The notes below the pieces were generated by a model. The model saw only the letters and a program-made list of their open reading frames with translations. It was not told the origin of the DNA and ran no database searches. From Cellulomonas sp. 73-145 (lineage in GTDB: Bacteria; Actinomycetota; Actinomycetes; Actinomycetales; Cellulomonadaceae), in contig MKTI01000002.1 of the NCBI GenBank assembly GCA_001898185.1, positions 153,924-217,923 of the forward strand: a DNA stretch of 64,000 bases, read 5' to 3'. The number at the start of each line of letters is the position of its first letter. Position 1 is the stretch's first letter. Below, one piece after another: positions 55,157 through 64,000 of this stretch. A program made the translations under genes and the position numbers.

Positions 55157-56448
55157 CGCAGGAACCCTTCGTAGTGCCGCTGCTGCAGCTGGGACTCGAT
55201 CTGCTTCACCGTCTCCAGACCGACGCCCACGATGATCAGGATCGACGACCCGCCGAAGGGGATGTTGCCGCCGACCTTCATCAGGGCGAACGCCACGGTC
55301 GGCACCAGCGCCACGAACGCCAGGTAGATCGAGCCGGGAGCCGTGATGCGGGTGATCACGTAGTCGAGGTACTCGGCCGTCGGACGTCCCGCACGGATGC
55401 CGGGGATGAAGCCGCCGTACTTCTTCATGTTGTCCGCGACCTCGTCCGGGTTGAACGTGATGGCCGTGTAGAAGTAGCAGAAGAAGATGATCAGCAGCGT
55501 GTAGATCACCATGTGCAGCGGGGCGCTGGAGCTGGCGAGGTACTTGCCGACCCACTTCACCCAGCCGGTCGTCTGGTTGCCGAACTGGGCCAGCAGCACC
55601 GGCACCTGCAGCAGCGACGACGCGAAGATGATCGGGATCACGCCGGACATGTTGATCTTGATCGGGATGTACGTGCTGGAGCCGCCGTACATCTTCCGGC
55701 CGACCATCCGCTTGGCGTACTGCACCGGGATGCGCCGCTGGGACTGCTCGACGAAGACGACGAGCGCGATGACCAGCACGATGATCGCGAGCACCACGAT
55801 GAACTTGCTCACGCCGCCGTTGCCGCCGGCGATCGACCACATGTTCGAGGGGAACCGCGCGGCGATCGAGGTGAAGATCAGCAGGGACATGCCGTTGCCG
55901 ACGCCACGCTCCGTGATGAGCTCGCCGAGCCACATGATCAGGCCGGTACCGGCGGTCATCGTGATGACCATGACGAGCATGGTCACCCAGCTGCTGTTGG
56001 GGATCACGCTCTGCGTGCAGCCCTGGAACAGGTTGCCGGACCGGGCGACCGCGATGATCGTCGTCGACTGCAGGATCGCCAGGCCGATGGTGAGGTACCG
56101 GGTGTACTGGGTGAGCCGCGACTGACCCGCCTGGCCCTCCTGGTACAGCTCCTCGAACTTGGGGATCACCACGCGCAGCAGCTGCACGATGATGCTCGCG
56201 GTGATGTAGGGCATGATCCCGAGCGAGAACACCGACAGCTGGAGCAGGGCTCCGCCGCTGAACAGGTTGACGATGCCGAGCAGGTCGTTGCTGGCCGTCT
56301 GCTTGATGCAGGCCTGGACGTTGGGGTACGACACCCCGGGCGTCGGGAGGAACGACCCGATCCGGAACACCACCATGATCGCGATGGTGAAGAGCAGCTT
56401 GCGCCGCAGGTCGGGCGTACGGAACGCCCGCACGAATGCGCTGAGCAC
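55153..56448 (-). CDS. secY: Preprotein translocase subunit SecY
   Basis: Central pore of the Sec translocon, 431 residues with ten membrane segments: FRTPDLRRKLLFTIAIMVVF, SGGALLQLSVFSLGIMPYI, the plug-adjacent LLRVVIPKFEELYQEGQAGQ and RITAPGSIYLAFVALVP. GTG at 56448 has AGGAGG five bases upstream and fits the usual N-terminus better than the longer frame to 56463. adk and map are coupled behind it. Confidence 0.96.
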   Translation of the reverse strand: MLSAFVRAFRTPDLRRKLLFTIAIMVVFRIGSFLPTPGVSYPNVQACIKQTASNDLLGIVNLFSGGALLQLSVFSLGIMPYITASIIVQLLRVVIPKFEELYQEGQAGQSRLTQYTRYLTIGLAILQSTTIIAVARSGNLFQGCTQSVIPNSSWVTMLVMVITMTAGTGLIMWLGELITERGVGNGMSLLIFTSIAARFPSNMWSIAGGNGGVSKFIVVLAIIVLVIALVVFVEQSQRRIPVQYAKRMVGRKMYGGSSTYIPIKINMSGVIPIIFASSLLQVPVLLAQFGNQTTGWVKWVGKYLASSSAPLHMVIYTLLIIFFCYFYTAITFNPDEVADNMKKYGGFIPGIRAGRPTAEYLDYVITRITAPGSIYLAFVALVPTVAFALMKVGGNIPFGGSSILIIVGVGLETVKQIESQLQQRHYEGFLR

Positions 56449-56509
56449 CTGTCCTCCTGGCACCGCCCGTCGGCGGCATCTCGTCCGGCCGGAGCACTCC
56501 GGCCGGGCC

Positions 56510-56529
56510 GCCTGCGACGCGTCGCAGGC
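56510..56529. repeat. Perfect 20-base palindrome before secY
   Basis: gcctgcgacgcgtcgcaggc reads the same on both strands. It lies about 60 bases upstream of secY, just downstream of the candidate -10, so it would form a hairpin at the start of the secY leader or be a dimeric protein site. Confidence 0.8.
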
Positions 56530-56538
56530 ACCTGGGGA

Positions 56539-56544
56539 ACCCTA
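56539..56544 (-). promoter_or_regulatory. Candidate -10 box of secY-adk-map
   Basis: TAGGGT on the minus strand; a weak TTCCGG lies 17 bases upstream, inside the preceding terminator. It would make secY-adk-map a separate unit from the spc operon. Confidence 0.35.
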
Positions 56545-56561
56545 ACGGATGGCCCAGGGTG

Positions 56562-56609
56562 CCGGAACGGGGCCGGTGAGCGAGGGTCTCGCCACCGGCC
56601 CCGTTCCGG
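56562..56609 (-). terminator. Terminator after rplO (end of spc operon)
   Basis: Perfect 17-bp inverted repeat (56562-56578 with 56593-56609), with a GCGA/TCGC extension inside, six bases after the rplO stop on the minus strand. Confidence 0.85.
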
Positions 56610-56615
56610 ATCGAA

Positions 56616-57326
56616 TCAGTCCTGCGCGACGGTCCCGCCGGCAGCGACGATCTTGTCCTTCGCGGACGTGGACAGAGCGTCCACGGCCACGGAGACCTTG
56701 ACCGTCAGCTCGCCGTCGCCGAGCACCTTGACCGGCTTGCCCTTGCGGACAGCGCCCTTGGCCACCAGGTCCGCGACGGTGACGTCGCCCCCATCCGGGT
56801 AGAGCTCCGAGAGGCGGTCGAGGTTGACCACCTGGTACTCGACACGGAACGGGTTGGTGAACCCGCGCAGCTTGGGCAGGCGCATGTGCATCGGCATCTG
56901 GCCACCCTCGAACCGCTCGGGCACCTGGTACCGGGCCTTCGTGCCCTTGGTGCCGCGACCGGCAGACTTGCCCTTGGACGCCTCACCGCGACCCACACGG
57001 GTCTTGGCGGTCCTCGCGCCCGGGGCCGGCCGCAGGTGGTGCACGCGCAGCGTGCCACCGGCACCGGGGACGGCGGCGGCCTCGGCCGCCTCCTTCGCCG
57101 CGGCCGAGACCGCAGGCGTGGCCTTGGCCTTCGCCGGAGCCTTGGCGGCCTTCTCGGTCTTCTCGGCCTTGGTCGCCTTCTCCGCCTTGGCAGCGGCCGG
57201 CTTCTCGGCAGCGGGCTTCTCAGCCGCAGCCTTCGACGCCTTGGCAGGGGCGGCCTTCGCCGCCGCAGCCTTCTTCGCCGGGGCCTTCGCCTCGGTCGTC
57301 TCGTCAGCCTTCTTCTCGTCGGCCAT
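56616..57326 (-). CDS. rplO: 50S ribosomal protein L15 with Lys/Ala-rich N-terminal extension
   Basis: Large-subunit assembly protein. 236 residues: 1-90 is a low-complexity Ala/Lys/Pro/Glu extension resembling histone H1 tails; the L15 core follows ([52 protein letters not shown]). A normal L15 has about 145-150 residues. I use ATG 57326; GTG 57332, overlapping the rpmD stop, would add two residues. Confidence 0.95.
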   Translation of the reverse strand: MADEKKADETTEAKAPAKKAAAAKAAPAKASKAAAEKPAAEKPAAAKAEKATKAEKTEKAAKAPAKAKATPAVSAAAKEAAEAAAVPGAGGTLRVHHLRPAPGARTAKTRVGRGEASKGKSAGRGTKGTKARYQVPERFEGGQMPMHMRLPKLRGFTNPFRVEYQVVNLDRLSELYPDGGDVTVADLVAKGAVRKGKPVKVLGDGELTVKVSVAVDALSTSAKDKIVAAGGTVAQD

Positions 57327-57328
57327 GG

Positions 57329-57511
57329 TCACTCGACCTCCTCGACCGCGACGAGGTGCGTCACCGTGCGGACCATGCCGCGGATCTCGGGACGGTCCTC
57401 CTTGACGACCACATCACCGATCCGCTTCAGGCCCAGGGTGCGCAGCGTGTCGCGCTGGTTCTGCTTGCCGCCGATGGCGGACCTGGTCTGGGTCACCTTG
57501 AGTCGTGCCAT
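57329..57511 (-). CDS. rpmD: 50S ribosomal protein L30
   Basis: 60 residues: [35 protein letters not shown] and [20 protein letters not shown] 57511 overlaps the rpsE stop by one base (TGATG). Confidence 0.96.
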   Translation of the reverse strand: MARLKVTQTRSAIGGKQNQRDTLRTLGLKRIGDVVVKEDRPEIRGMVRTVTHLVAVEEVE

Positions 57512-58158
57512 CACGCACCGACCTTCGCAGCCGTCGCAGCGGCACGACCGGCGGCCTGCGCCCGCAGGAGCGGGGCCGGCACGACGTGCTCGAGGGGGAG
57601 CCCGCGGCGTGCTGCCACGGCGGCCGGCTCCTCGAGGCCGCGCAGGGCGGCAACGGTCGCGTGCACGATGTTGATGGAGTTGGACGACCCGAGCGACTTG
57701 CTCAGCACGTCGTGGATGCCGGCGCACTCCAGCACCGCGCGCACCGGACCACCGGCGATCACACCGGTACCCGGCGAAGCGGGACGCAGGAAGACGACAC
57801 CGGCAGCGGCCTCACCCTGGACGGGGTGCGGGATGGTGCCCTGGATGCGCGGGACGCGGAAGAAGTTCTTCTTCGCCTCCTCGACACCCTTGGCGATCGC
57901 CGCGGGCACCTCCTTGGCCTTGCCGTAGCCGACGCCGACGGTGCCGTCGCCGTCGCCCACCACGACGAGCGCGGTGAAGCTGAAGCGACGACCACCCTTG
58001 ACGACCTTGGCCACACGGTTGATCGTCACGACGCGCTCGACGAACGCGCTCTTCTCAGCGGCGTCCTGCCGACGGCCGCCGTCCCGGCGGCCACCATCGC
58101 GGCGGTCGCCGCCGGCGCCGCCCTGGGCACCGGTGTTGCTGCGTGCAGGTGCAGCCAT
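57511..58158 (-). CDS. rpsE: 30S ribosomal protein S5
   Basis: Decoding-fidelity protein, 215 residues. The core begins near residue 38 ([71 protein letters not shown]). Residues 1-35 are a Gly/Arg/Asp-rich extension. Confidence 0.96.
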   Translation of the reverse strand: MAAPARSNTGAQGGAGGDRRDGGRRDGGRRQDAAEKSAFVERVVTINRVAKVVKGGRRFSFTALVVVGDGDGTVGVGYGKAKEVPAAIAKGVEEAKKNFFRVPRIQGTIPHPVQGEAAAGVVFLRPASPGTGVIAGGPVRAVLECAGIHDVLSKSLGSSNSINIVHATVAALRGLEEPAAVAARRGLPLEHVVPAPLLRAQAAGRAAATAAKVGA

Positions 58159-58195
58159 CAGTGGATCCTCTTCTTCGTCTGGACGTGCGTCGTGG

Positions 58196-58567
58196 TCACA
58201 GCGTCAGGCCTCCCTCGCGGGCACCGTCGGCGACCGCGGCCACGCGACCGTGGTACTTGTTGCCGCCGCGGTCGAACACGACGGCCTCGATGCCGGCGGC
58301 CTTCGCGCGCTCGGCGATGAGCTCGCCGACCTTGCGGGCCTTGGCCGACTTGTCGCCCTCGGCGCCGCGGAGGTCGACCTCGAGGGTCGACGCGGAGACG
58401 AGCGTCCGGCCCACGGCGTCGTCCACGACCTGGGCCGTGATGTGACGCGTGGAGCGGGTGACGACGAGGCGCGGACGTGCGGCCGTGCCGACGACCTTCT
58501 TGCGCAGGCGCAGGTGACGACGCTTGCGCGCGATCGCCTTGCCCTTGCCCTTGATGCTGATCGCCAT
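58196..58567 (-). CDS. rplR: 50S ribosomal protein L18
   Basis: 5S rRNA-binding protein, 123 residues: [36 protein letters not shown], and [22 protein letters not shown] 58567, three bases after the rplF stop. Confidence 0.96.
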   Translation of the reverse strand: MAISIKGKGKAIARKRRHLRLRKKVVGTAARPRLVVTRSTRHITAQVVDDAVGRTLVSASTLEVDLRGAEGDKSAKARKVGELIAERAKAAGIEAVVFDRGGNKYHGRVAAVADGAREGGLTL

Positions 58568-58570
58568 GGC

Positions 58571-59110
58571 TTACTTCCCAGCCTTTCCGACCTTGCGCCG
58601 CACGACCTCGTCCGCGTACTTGACGCCCTTGCCCTTGTACGGCTCGGGCTTGCGGATCTTGCGGATGTTCGCGGCGACCTCGCCCACCTGCTGCTTGTCG
58701 ATGCCCGTCACCGTGAACTTGGTGGGGGTCTCGACCGAGAAGGTGATGCCATCCGGAGGCTCGACAGTGACCGGGTGGCTGAAGCCCAGGGCGAACTCGA
58801 GGTTCGAGCCCTTGGCCTGCACGCGGTACCCGGTACCGACGATCTCGAGCTTCTTGCTGTAGCCGTCCGTCACGCCGACGACCATGTTGGCCAGCAGCGT
58901 GCGGGTGAGGCCGTGCAGCGAGCGCGACGCGCGCTCGTCGTCAGGCCGGGACACCACGAGGGCGCCGGCGTCGTCGCGCGCCACCTGGATGGGCGCCGCG
59001 ACGGTGTGGACCAGCGAACCCTTGGGACCGTTGACGGTCACCACGGCGCCGTCGATGTCGACCTGGACGCCGGCCGGGACCGGGACGGGGATCCTGCCGA
59101 TACGAGACAT
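58571..59110 (-). CDS. rplF: 50S ribosomal protein L6
   Basis: 179 residues: [50 protein letters not shown] and the C-terminal [21 protein letters not shown] 59110 with GGAGAAG upstream; the longer frame to 59164 is not conserved. Confidence 0.97.
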   Translation of the reverse strand: MSRIGRIPVPVPAGVQVDIDGAVVTVNGPKGSLVHTVAAPIQVARDDAGALVVSRPDDERASRSLHGLTRTLLANMVVGVTDGYSKKLEIVGTGYRVQAKGSNLEFALGFSHPVTVEPPDGITFSVETPTKFTVTGIDKQQVGEVAANIRKIRKPEPYKGKGVKYADEVVRRKVGKAGK

Positions 59111-59135
59111 GGGCTTCTCCTCTCCGTCTCTGTCG

Positions 59136-59534
59136 TTACCAGACGTAGGCGAGGACTTCCCCACCCACGCCCTTCTTGGCGGCCTGCTTGTCCGTCAGCA
59201 GCCCGGACGACGTGGACAGGATCGCCACGCCCAGGCCGCCGAGCACCTTCGGCAGGTTGGTCGACTTGGCGTACACGCGCAGGCCCGGCTTGGACACGCG
59301 CTTGACGCCGGCCAGCGCACGCTCGCGGTGCGGGCCGTACTTCAGGGTCACGACGAGGTTCTTGCCCACCTCGGCGTCCTCGACGGTCCAGCCGGCGATG
59401 TAGCCCTCGGCCTGCAGGATCTCGGCGATGTGCGACTTCAGCTTCGAGAACGGGATGCTCACCGAGTCGTGGTGCGCGGAGTTGGCGTTGCGCAGCCGCG
59501 TCAGGAAGTCGGCGATCGGGTCGGTCATGGTCAT
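59136..59534 (-). CDS. rpsH: 30S ribosomal protein S8
   Basis: 132 residues: [55 protein letters not shown] and [23 protein letters not shown] 59534 (or 59528, two residues shorter). Confidence 0.97.
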   Translation of the reverse strand: MTMTDPIADFLTRLRNANSAHHDSVSIPFSKLKSHIAEILQAEGYIAGWTVEDAEVGKNLVVTLKYGPHRERALAGVKRVSKPGLRVYAKSTNLPKVLGGLGVAILSTSSGLLTDKQAAKKGVGGEVLAYVW

Positions 59535-59620
59535 GGGGCGTCGCCCCTCTCTCGCCGGGGTATCCCGGTCCCGACGTTGCGGGACCGGGACCTACCGACG
59601 TCTGTCTCCTACAGGGTTCG

Positions 59621-59806
59621 TTACCAGCTGCTCTTGGTGACGCCGGGCAGCTCGCCGCGGTGCGCCATCTCGCGCACGCAGATCCGGCACAGGCCGAACT
59701 TGCGGTACACCGAGCGGGGGCGACCGCAGCGCTGGCAGCGGTTGTAGCCACGCACACCGAACTTCGGCGTGGCGTTCGCCTTGTTGACGAGGGCGGTCTT
59801 CGCCAT
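59621..59806 (-). CDS. rpsZ: 30S ribosomal protein S14, zinc-binding type Z
   Basis: 61 residues: [20 protein letters not shown], zinc ligands in [11 protein letters not shown] and [11 protein letters not shown]. This is the short C+ form; the zinc-free S14 paralogue common in actinobacteria is not in the window. Confidence 0.96.
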   Translation of the reverse strand: MAKTALVNKANATPKFGVRGYNRCQRCGRPRSVYRKFGLCRICVREMAHRGELPGVTKSSW

Positions 59807-59807
59807 G

Positions 59808-60380
59808 TCAGTCCTCCTTGAACGGGAAGCCGAGGGCCTTGAGGAACGCGCGTCCCTCGTCGTCCGTGGTGGCCGTGGTGACGACCGTGATGTCCATGCC
59901 GCGCACGCGGTCGATGTTGTCCTGGTCGATCTCGTGGAACACCGACTGCTCGGTCAGACCGAACGTGTAGTTGCCGTGGCCGTCGAACTGCTTGGCCGAC
60001 AACCCGCGGAAGTCGCGGATGCGCGGCAGCGCGATCGACAGCAGGCGGTCCAGGAACTCCCAGGCCCGGTCGCCGCGCAGCGTGACGTGCGCGCCGATCG
60101 GCATCCCCTCGCGCAGCTTGAACTGCGCGATCGAGGTGCGGGACTTGGTCACCTGCGGCTTCTGGCCGGTGATGGCGGTGAGGTCGCGGACGGCTCCGTC
60201 GATCAGCTTGGAGTCCCGCGCGGCCTCGCCGACGCCCATGTTCACGACGACCTTGACGAGGCGCGCGACCTGGTTGACGTTCTCGTGGCCGAACTGCTTG
60301 AGCAGCGCGTCACGGATCTCGGCGTTGTAGCGCGCCTTCAGCCGCGGCTGTGCCGGCGCGTCGATGGTGGTCTGCGTCAT
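59808..60380 (-). CDS. rplE: 50S ribosomal protein L5
   Basis: 5S rRNA-binding protein, 190 residues: [57 protein letters not shown] and [20 protein letters not shown]. One base between its stop and the S14 start. Confidence 0.97.
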   Translation of the reverse strand: MTQTTIDAPAQPRLKARYNAEIRDALLKQFGHENVNQVARLVKVVVNMGVGEAARDSKLIDGAVRDLTAITGQKPQVTKSRTSIAQFKLREGMPIGAHVTLRGDRAWEFLDRLLSIALPRIRDFRGLSAKQFDGHGNYTFGLTEQSVFHEIDQDNIDRVRGMDITVVTTATTDDEGRAFLKALGFPFKED

Positions 60381-60721
60381 CAGATGTCCTTACCGGAGCG
60401 CTTGGCCACGCGGACGCGGACCGTACGGGTGCGACCGTCACGCTCGACCTGCTCGGTGCGGTAGCCCACCCGGGTGCCCTTCTTGGTCTCCGGGTCGACC
60501 AGCATCACGTTGCTGATGTGGATGGGAGCCTCGACGGTCTCGATGCCACCGGTCCGGGTGCCGCGCTGGGTCTGGCCCGCCTTGACGTGCTTGGTCACCC
60601 GCTGCACGCCCTCGACGACCACGCGCTGGGTCTCGACGAGAACCTCCAGCACGCGTCCCTGCTGGCCCTTGTCCCGGCCCGAGATGACGACGACGAGGTC
60701 GCCCTTCTTGATCTTGGCCAT
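60380..60721 (-). CDS. rplX: 50S ribosomal protein L24
   Basis: Assembly-initiator protein, 113 residues: [39 protein letters not shown] and [17 protein letters not shown]. The stop overlaps the rplE start by one base. Confidence 0.97.
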   Translation of the reverse strand: MAKIKKGDLVVVISGRDKGQQGRVLEVLVETQRVVVEGVQRVTKHVKAGQTQRGTRTGGIETVEAPIHISNVMLVDPETKKGTRVGYRTEQVERDGRTRTVRVRVAKRSGKDI

Positions 60722-60723
60722 GG

Positions 60724-61092
60724 TCAGAGCACCTCCGGCGCCAGCGAGATGATCTTCATGAACTTCTTGTCGCGGAGCTCGCGACCGACCGGACCGAAGA
60801 TGCGGGTGCCGCGGGGCTCCCCGTCGTTCTTCAGGATCACCGCCGCGTTCTCGTCGAACTTGATGTACGAGCCGTCGGCGCGACGGCGCTCCTTGCGGGT
60901 GCGGACGACGACCGCCTTGACGACGTCGCCCTTCTTCACGTTCCCGCCCGGGATCGCGTCCTTCACCGTGGCGACGATGACGTCACCGATGCCGGCGTAG
61001 CGGCGACCGGACCCGCCGAGCACACGGATGCACAAGATCTCCTTGGCACCCGTGTTGTCGGCGACGCGCAGCCGCGTCTCCTGCTGGATCAT
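60724..61092 (-). CDS. rplN: 50S ribosomal protein L14
   Basis: 122 residues: [60 protein letters not shown]. First gene of the spc operon; the 130-base gap 61093-61222 before it probably holds its promoter, but I cannot point to a good one. Confidence 0.97.
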   Translation of the reverse strand: MIQQETRLRVADNTGAKEILCIRVLGGSGRRYAGIGDVIVATVKDAIPGGNVKKGDVVKAVVVRTRKERRRADGSYIKFDENAAVILKNDGEPRGTRIFGPVGRELRDKKFMKIISLAPEVL

Positions 61093-61222
61093 CTACCTGC
61101 TCCTGTCGTCTGGCGGGTTCTCGCCGCCCGGTCTCCCGGACGGACGAGCCTGGCCGAACGGATAGTTGCCGTGGTGCACACGTCGCGGACCGGGGTCCGC
61201 CCGTGGGCAACTGCCTGTCTGC

Positions 61223-61513
61223 TTACTTGGCCTTCTCGAGGACCTCGACCACGCGCCACCGCTTGGTGGCCGACAGCGGACGCGTCTCCATGATGAGCAC
61301 GAGGTCGCCGATGCCCGCCGAGCTGAGCTCGTCGTGCGCCTTCACCTTGCTCGTACGCCGCATGACCTTGCCGTAGAGCGGGTGCTTGACCCGGTCCTCG
61401 ACCTCGACCACGACGGTCTTCTCCATCTTGTCGCTGACGACGTAGCCCCGGCGCGTCTTGCGGTACGCGCGGTGCTCGGACGTCGCCGTCGTCGACTCGT
61501 TCTTGGTGCTCAT
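61223..61513 (-). CDS. rpsQ: 30S ribosomal protein S17
   Basis: 96 residues: [58 protein letters not shown]. Last gene of the S10 operon. ATG 61513. Confidence 0.96.
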   Translation of the reverse strand: MSTKNESTTATSEHRAYRKTRRGYVVSDKMEKTVVVEVEDRVKHPLYGKVMRRTSKVKAHDELSSAGIGDLVLIMETRPLSATKRWRVVEVLEKAK

Positions 61514-61520
61514 GCGATCC

Positions 61521-61760
61521 TCACTCGCTCGGGCTCGGGGCGGTCCGGATGCCGAGCTCGCGCTCGCGCAGGATCGTGTAGATCCGGGCGATGTCGCGGC
61601 GGACGGCCTTGAGCCGACCGTGGCTCTCCAGCTGGCCGGTGGCCGACTGGAAGCGGAGGTTGAACAGCTCCTCCTTGGCCTTCTTCAGCTCGGCGACGAG
61701 TCGCTCGTCGTCGTAGCCGTCCAGCTCGCTCGGCGCGAGGTCCTTGGTTCCGACGGCCAT
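61521..61760 (-). CDS. rpmC: 50S ribosomal protein L29
   Basis: 79 residues: [43 protein letters not shown] 61760 overlaps the rplP stop by one base. Confidence 0.96.
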   Translation of the reverse strand: MAVGTKDLAPSELDGYDDERLVAELKKAKEELFNLRFQSATGQLESHGRLKAVRRDIARIYTILRERELGIRTAPSPSE

Positions 61761-62179
61761 CAGCTGGCACCTCCCTCGCGGACCAGGAAACGGGTCTTCA
61801 TCGGGAGCTTGTGCTGCGCGCGGCGCATGGCCTCACGAGCGAGCTCCTCGGGGACCCCGGCCAGCTCGAAGAGCACGCGGCCGGGCTTGACGTTGGCGAT
61901 CCACCACTCGGGCGAGCCCTTGCCGGAACCCATGCGGGTCTCGGCGGGCTTCTTGGTGAGCGGCCGGTCCGGGTACACGTTGATCCAGACCTTGCCGCCA
62001 CGCTTGATGTGGCGGGTCATGGCGATACGAGCAGCCTCGATCTGCCGGTTGGTGACGTAGGCCGGCTCGAGAGCCTGGATGCCGAAGTCGCCGAAGGCGA
62101 TGGAGGTGCCACCCGTCGCGGCGCCGGAGCGCCCCGGGTGGTGCTGCTTGCGGTGCTTCAGCCTGCGCGGGACGAGCAC
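61760..62179 (-). CDS. rplP: 50S ribosomal protein L16
   Basis: 139 residues: [62 protein letters not shown] start, three bases after the rpsC stop. Confidence 0.97.
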   Translation of the reverse strand: MLVPRRLKHRKQHHPGRSGAATGGTSIAFGDFGIQALEPAYVTNRQIEAARIAMTRHIKRGGKVWINVYPDRPLTKKPAETRMGSGKGSPEWWIANVKPGRVLFELAGVPEELAREAMRRAQHKLPMKTRFLVREGGAS

Positions 62180-62182
62180 GGC

Positions 62183-62998
62183 TCAGGCCTCCGTTCCGGT
62201 CTCGGTGGGGGTGTCCGACGACGGGGCGTCCGACTGCTCCGAGCGCTCCGGCCGACGAGCGCCGGCACGCGGGCCGCGCTCGGGACGGTCGCCCCGATCG
62301 CCGCGCGGGCCGCGCGACGGGCGGGGAGCCGCCGTCGCCTGCTCGCGGGCGAACTCCTTCTCGGTCATGTCGCCCTTGTAGACCCAGACCTTCACGCCGA
62401 TGCGGCCGAAGGTGGTGCGGGCCTCGTGGAAGCCGTAGTCGATGTTGGCGCGCAGCGTGTGCAGCGGCACCCGACCCTCGCGGTAGAACTCCGTGCGGCT
62501 CATCTCCGCACCGCCGAGGCGGCCGGAGACCTGCACGCGGATGCCCTTCGCACCGGCGCGCTGGGCGGACTGGATGCCCTTGCGCATGGCACGACGGAAC
62601 GACACGCGGCTGGCGAGCTGCTCGGCGATGCCCTGCGCGACGAGCTGCGCCTCGATCTCGGCGTTCTTGACCTCGAGGATGTTGAGCTGCACCTGCTTGC
62701 CGGTGAGCTTCTCCAGCTCGCCGCGGATGCGGTCGGCCTCCGCGCCACGACGCCCGATGACGATGCCCGGGCGGGCGGTGTGGATGTCGACGCGAACCCG
62801 GTCACGGGTGCGCTCGATCTCGACCTTGGCGATACCGGCGCGCTCGAGGCCCGTCGACATCAGCTTGCGGATCTGCACGTCCTCGCGCACGTAGTCGCGG
62901 TAGCGCTGACCGGTCTTGGTCGAGTCGGCGAACCACCGCGAGCGGTGGTCGGTCGTGATGCCCAGGCGGTACCCGAGCGGGTTGACCTTCTGTCCCAC
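62183..62998 (-). CDS. rpsC: 30S ribosomal protein S3 with charged C-terminal tail
   Basis: mRNA-entry protein, 271 residues: [22 protein letters not shown] domain motif [35 protein letters not shown]. From about residue 215 the tail is rich in Arg, Gly, Pro, then Ser/Thr/Glu, 40-50 residues longer than E. coli S3. GTG 62998 overlaps the rplV stop by one base. Confidence 0.97.
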   Translation of the reverse strand: MGQKVNPLGYRLGITTDHRSRWFADSTKTGQRYRDYVREDVQIRKLMSTGLERAGIAKVEIERTRDRVRVDIHTARPGIVIGRRGAEADRIRGELEKLTGKQVQLNILEVKNAEIEAQLVAQGIAEQLASRVSFRRAMRKGIQSAQRAGAKGIRVQVSGRLGGAEMSRTEFYREGRVPLHTLRANIDYGFHEARTTFGRIGVKVWVYKGDMTEKEFAREQATAAPRPSRGPRGDRGDRPERGPRAGARRPERSEQSDAPSSDTPTETGTEA

Positions 62999-63384
62999 TA
63001 TCGGGCCCGTCCCTTCGTGCTCTGTGCCGTCGCCTGCTCGCGCTCGGCGACCACCACGGTGATGTGGCTCGTGCGCTTGAGGATGCGGCCGGCACGACCC
63101 TGCGCGCGCGGCCGGAACCGCTTCATCGTCGGGCCCTCGTCCACGAAGATCTCGGAGACGTAGAGGTTCGCCTCGTCGAGCCGCGTGCTCGCTCGCTTGG
63201 CGCCCTCGACCGCGTTCGCGATCGCCGACTCCACGGTCTTGAGGACCGGCTGTGCCGCGACCTGCGGGGCGAACCGCAGCACGGCCACCGCCTCGCTGGC
63301 CTGCTTGCCACGGACGAGGTCCACGACGCGCCGGGCCTTCTGGGGCGTGACGCGGACGAACCGCGCCTTCGCCATGGCTTCCAT
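62998..63384 (-). CDS. rplV: 50S ribosomal protein L22
   Basis: Tunnel-lining protein, 128 residues: [56 protein letters not shown] 63384 is favoured by AGGACA five bases upstream; ATG 63375 would be three residues shorter. Confidence 0.96.
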   Translation of the reverse strand: MEAMAKARFVRVTPQKARRVVDLVRGKQASEAVAVLRFAPQVAAQPVLKTVESAIANAVEGAKRASTRLDEANLYVSEIFVDEGPTMKRFRPRAQGRAGRILKRTSHITVVVAEREQATAQSTKGRAR

Positions 63385-63436
63385 CGCTGTCCTGCCTTCT
63401 GTCTGCGCCGTCAGGGCGTCGTCACCGACCCGGGGG

Positions 63437-63718
63437 TCAGCGGCGACGGCCCTTCCGGTCGTCCTTCTCGTGGCCGCGGAACGTCCGCGTGGGGGCGAAC
63501 TCGCCGAGCTTGTGGCCGACCATCGACTCGGTGACGAACACCGGCGTGTGCTTGCGGCCGTCGTGCACGGCGAAGGTGTGGCCGAGGAACTCGGGCGTGA
63601 TGACCGAGCGGCGCGACCACGTCTTGATGACGTTCTTCGTGCCCGCCGTGTTCTGGACGTCGACCTTCTTCTGCAGGTGGCCGTCGACGAACGGGCCCTT
63701 CTTCAGGCTGCGTGGCAT
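63437..63718 (-). CDS. rpsS: 30S ribosomal protein S19
   Basis: 93 residues: [60 protein letters not shown] 63718. Confidence 0.97.
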   Translation of the reverse strand: MPRSLKKGPFVDGHLQKKVDVQNTAGTKNVIKTWSRRSVITPEFLGHTFAVHDGRKHTPVFVTESMVGHKLGEFAPTRTFRGHEKDDRKGRRR

Positions 63719-63730
63719 CTCAGGCTCCTA

Positions 63731-64000
63731 TCAGCGCTTCTTGCCGGTGCGCCGACGGCGCACGATGAGCTTGTCGCTCGGCTTGTTCGGACGACGGGTA
63801 CGACCCTCGGGCTGGCCCCAGGGGCTGACCGGGTGACGGCCACCGGACGTCTTGCCCTCTCCACCACCGTGCGGGTGGTCGATCGGGTTCATCGCGACAC
63901 CACGGACGGTCGGGCGCTTGCCCTTCCAGCGCATGCGGCCGGCCTTGCCCCAGTTGATGTTCGACTGCTCGGCGTTGCCGACCTCGCCGATCGTCGCGCG
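63731..64000 (-). CDS. rplB: 50S ribosomal protein L2 (5' end outside window)
   Basis: Peptidyl-transferase-centre protein; only the last 89 residues are in the window: [55 protein letters not shown] and the end RRRRTGKKR. The conserved catalytic-region histidine in DHPHGGGEG is present. The gene continues past the right edge. Confidence 0.97.
   Translation of the reverse strand, partial: RATIGEVGNAEQSNINWGKAGRMRWKGKRPTVRGVAMNPIDHPHGGGEGKTSGGRHPVSPWGQPEGRTRRPNKPSDKLIVRRRRTGKKR

Overview
The window is about 72-73% GC and comes from an actinobacterium, most likely a member of the Micrococcales close to Cellulomonas. This is inferred from the WhiB-family gene, the GuaB3 paralogue, the F420-type oxidoreductase, the short adenylate kinase, the tandem CIRCE elements and the LAXTG sorting signal. 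It is chromosomal and mostly core genome. I found no rRNA or tRNA gene, transposase, phage gene or CRISPR array. The phosphoketolase is cut by the left edge and rplB by the right edge.

Region 1 (1-7018), central carbon: xfp, pta and ackA convert sugar phosphates to acetyl phosphate, then acetyl-CoA or acetate plus ATP. They face a gabD2-type aldehyde dehydrogenase across a strong shared terminator. Region 2 (7123-17520), two PTS loci on the minus strand: a fructose operon (deoR, fruK, EIIA, EIIBC, HPr, EI) that also carries the general PTS proteins, and a mannitol-type locus (deoR, zinc alcohol dehydrogenase, EIICB, EIIA). The two DeoR regulators are near-duplicates and both have GGACAT/ATGTCC half-sites upstream.

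Region 3 (17657-24302), nucleotide and developmental regulation: guaB3, a DEDDh exonuclease, guaB, a BldM-like atypical response regulator, a MerR-type regulator, a WhiB3/WhiD-like iron-sulfur regulator, and groES under two CIRCE operators. guaB, bldM and whiD also lie together in Streptomyces. Region 4 (24346-35810), small-molecule and tRNA modification genes: a methyltransferase, a YbdK-type ligase, tsaD, a RutE-like nitroreductase behind a palindromic operator, a sulfurtransferase, then a tightly coupled nnr, kinase, alr, tsaE, tsaB, rimI run, and an LLM-class oxidoreductase.

Region 5 (35839-48805), envelope precursor and coenzyme genes: acpS, glmS, coaA, dedA, def, glmM; then rplM-rpsI, an argP/lysE amino-acid export pair, truA, a ROK-type kinase and an alpha/beta hydrolase. 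Region 6 (48926-64000), the alpha, spc and S10 ribosomal clusters on the minus strand, read from rplB (right) to rplQ (left), with secY-adk-map and infA. An LAQTG-anchored surface protein sits between map and infA. Several ribosomal proteins carry long low-complexity charged tails, and rpsD is absent from its common place.

Many first genes of transcription units have a TANNNT hexamer exactly 6-7 bases before the start codon, the geometry expected of leaderless mRNAs. I do not see a convincing new multi-gene system. The items most worth a second look are the leaderless set, the polyol PTS locus with a zinc dehydrogenase instead of MtlD, the BldM-like/MerR/WhiD locus, the embedded LAQTG protein and the ribosomal tails.
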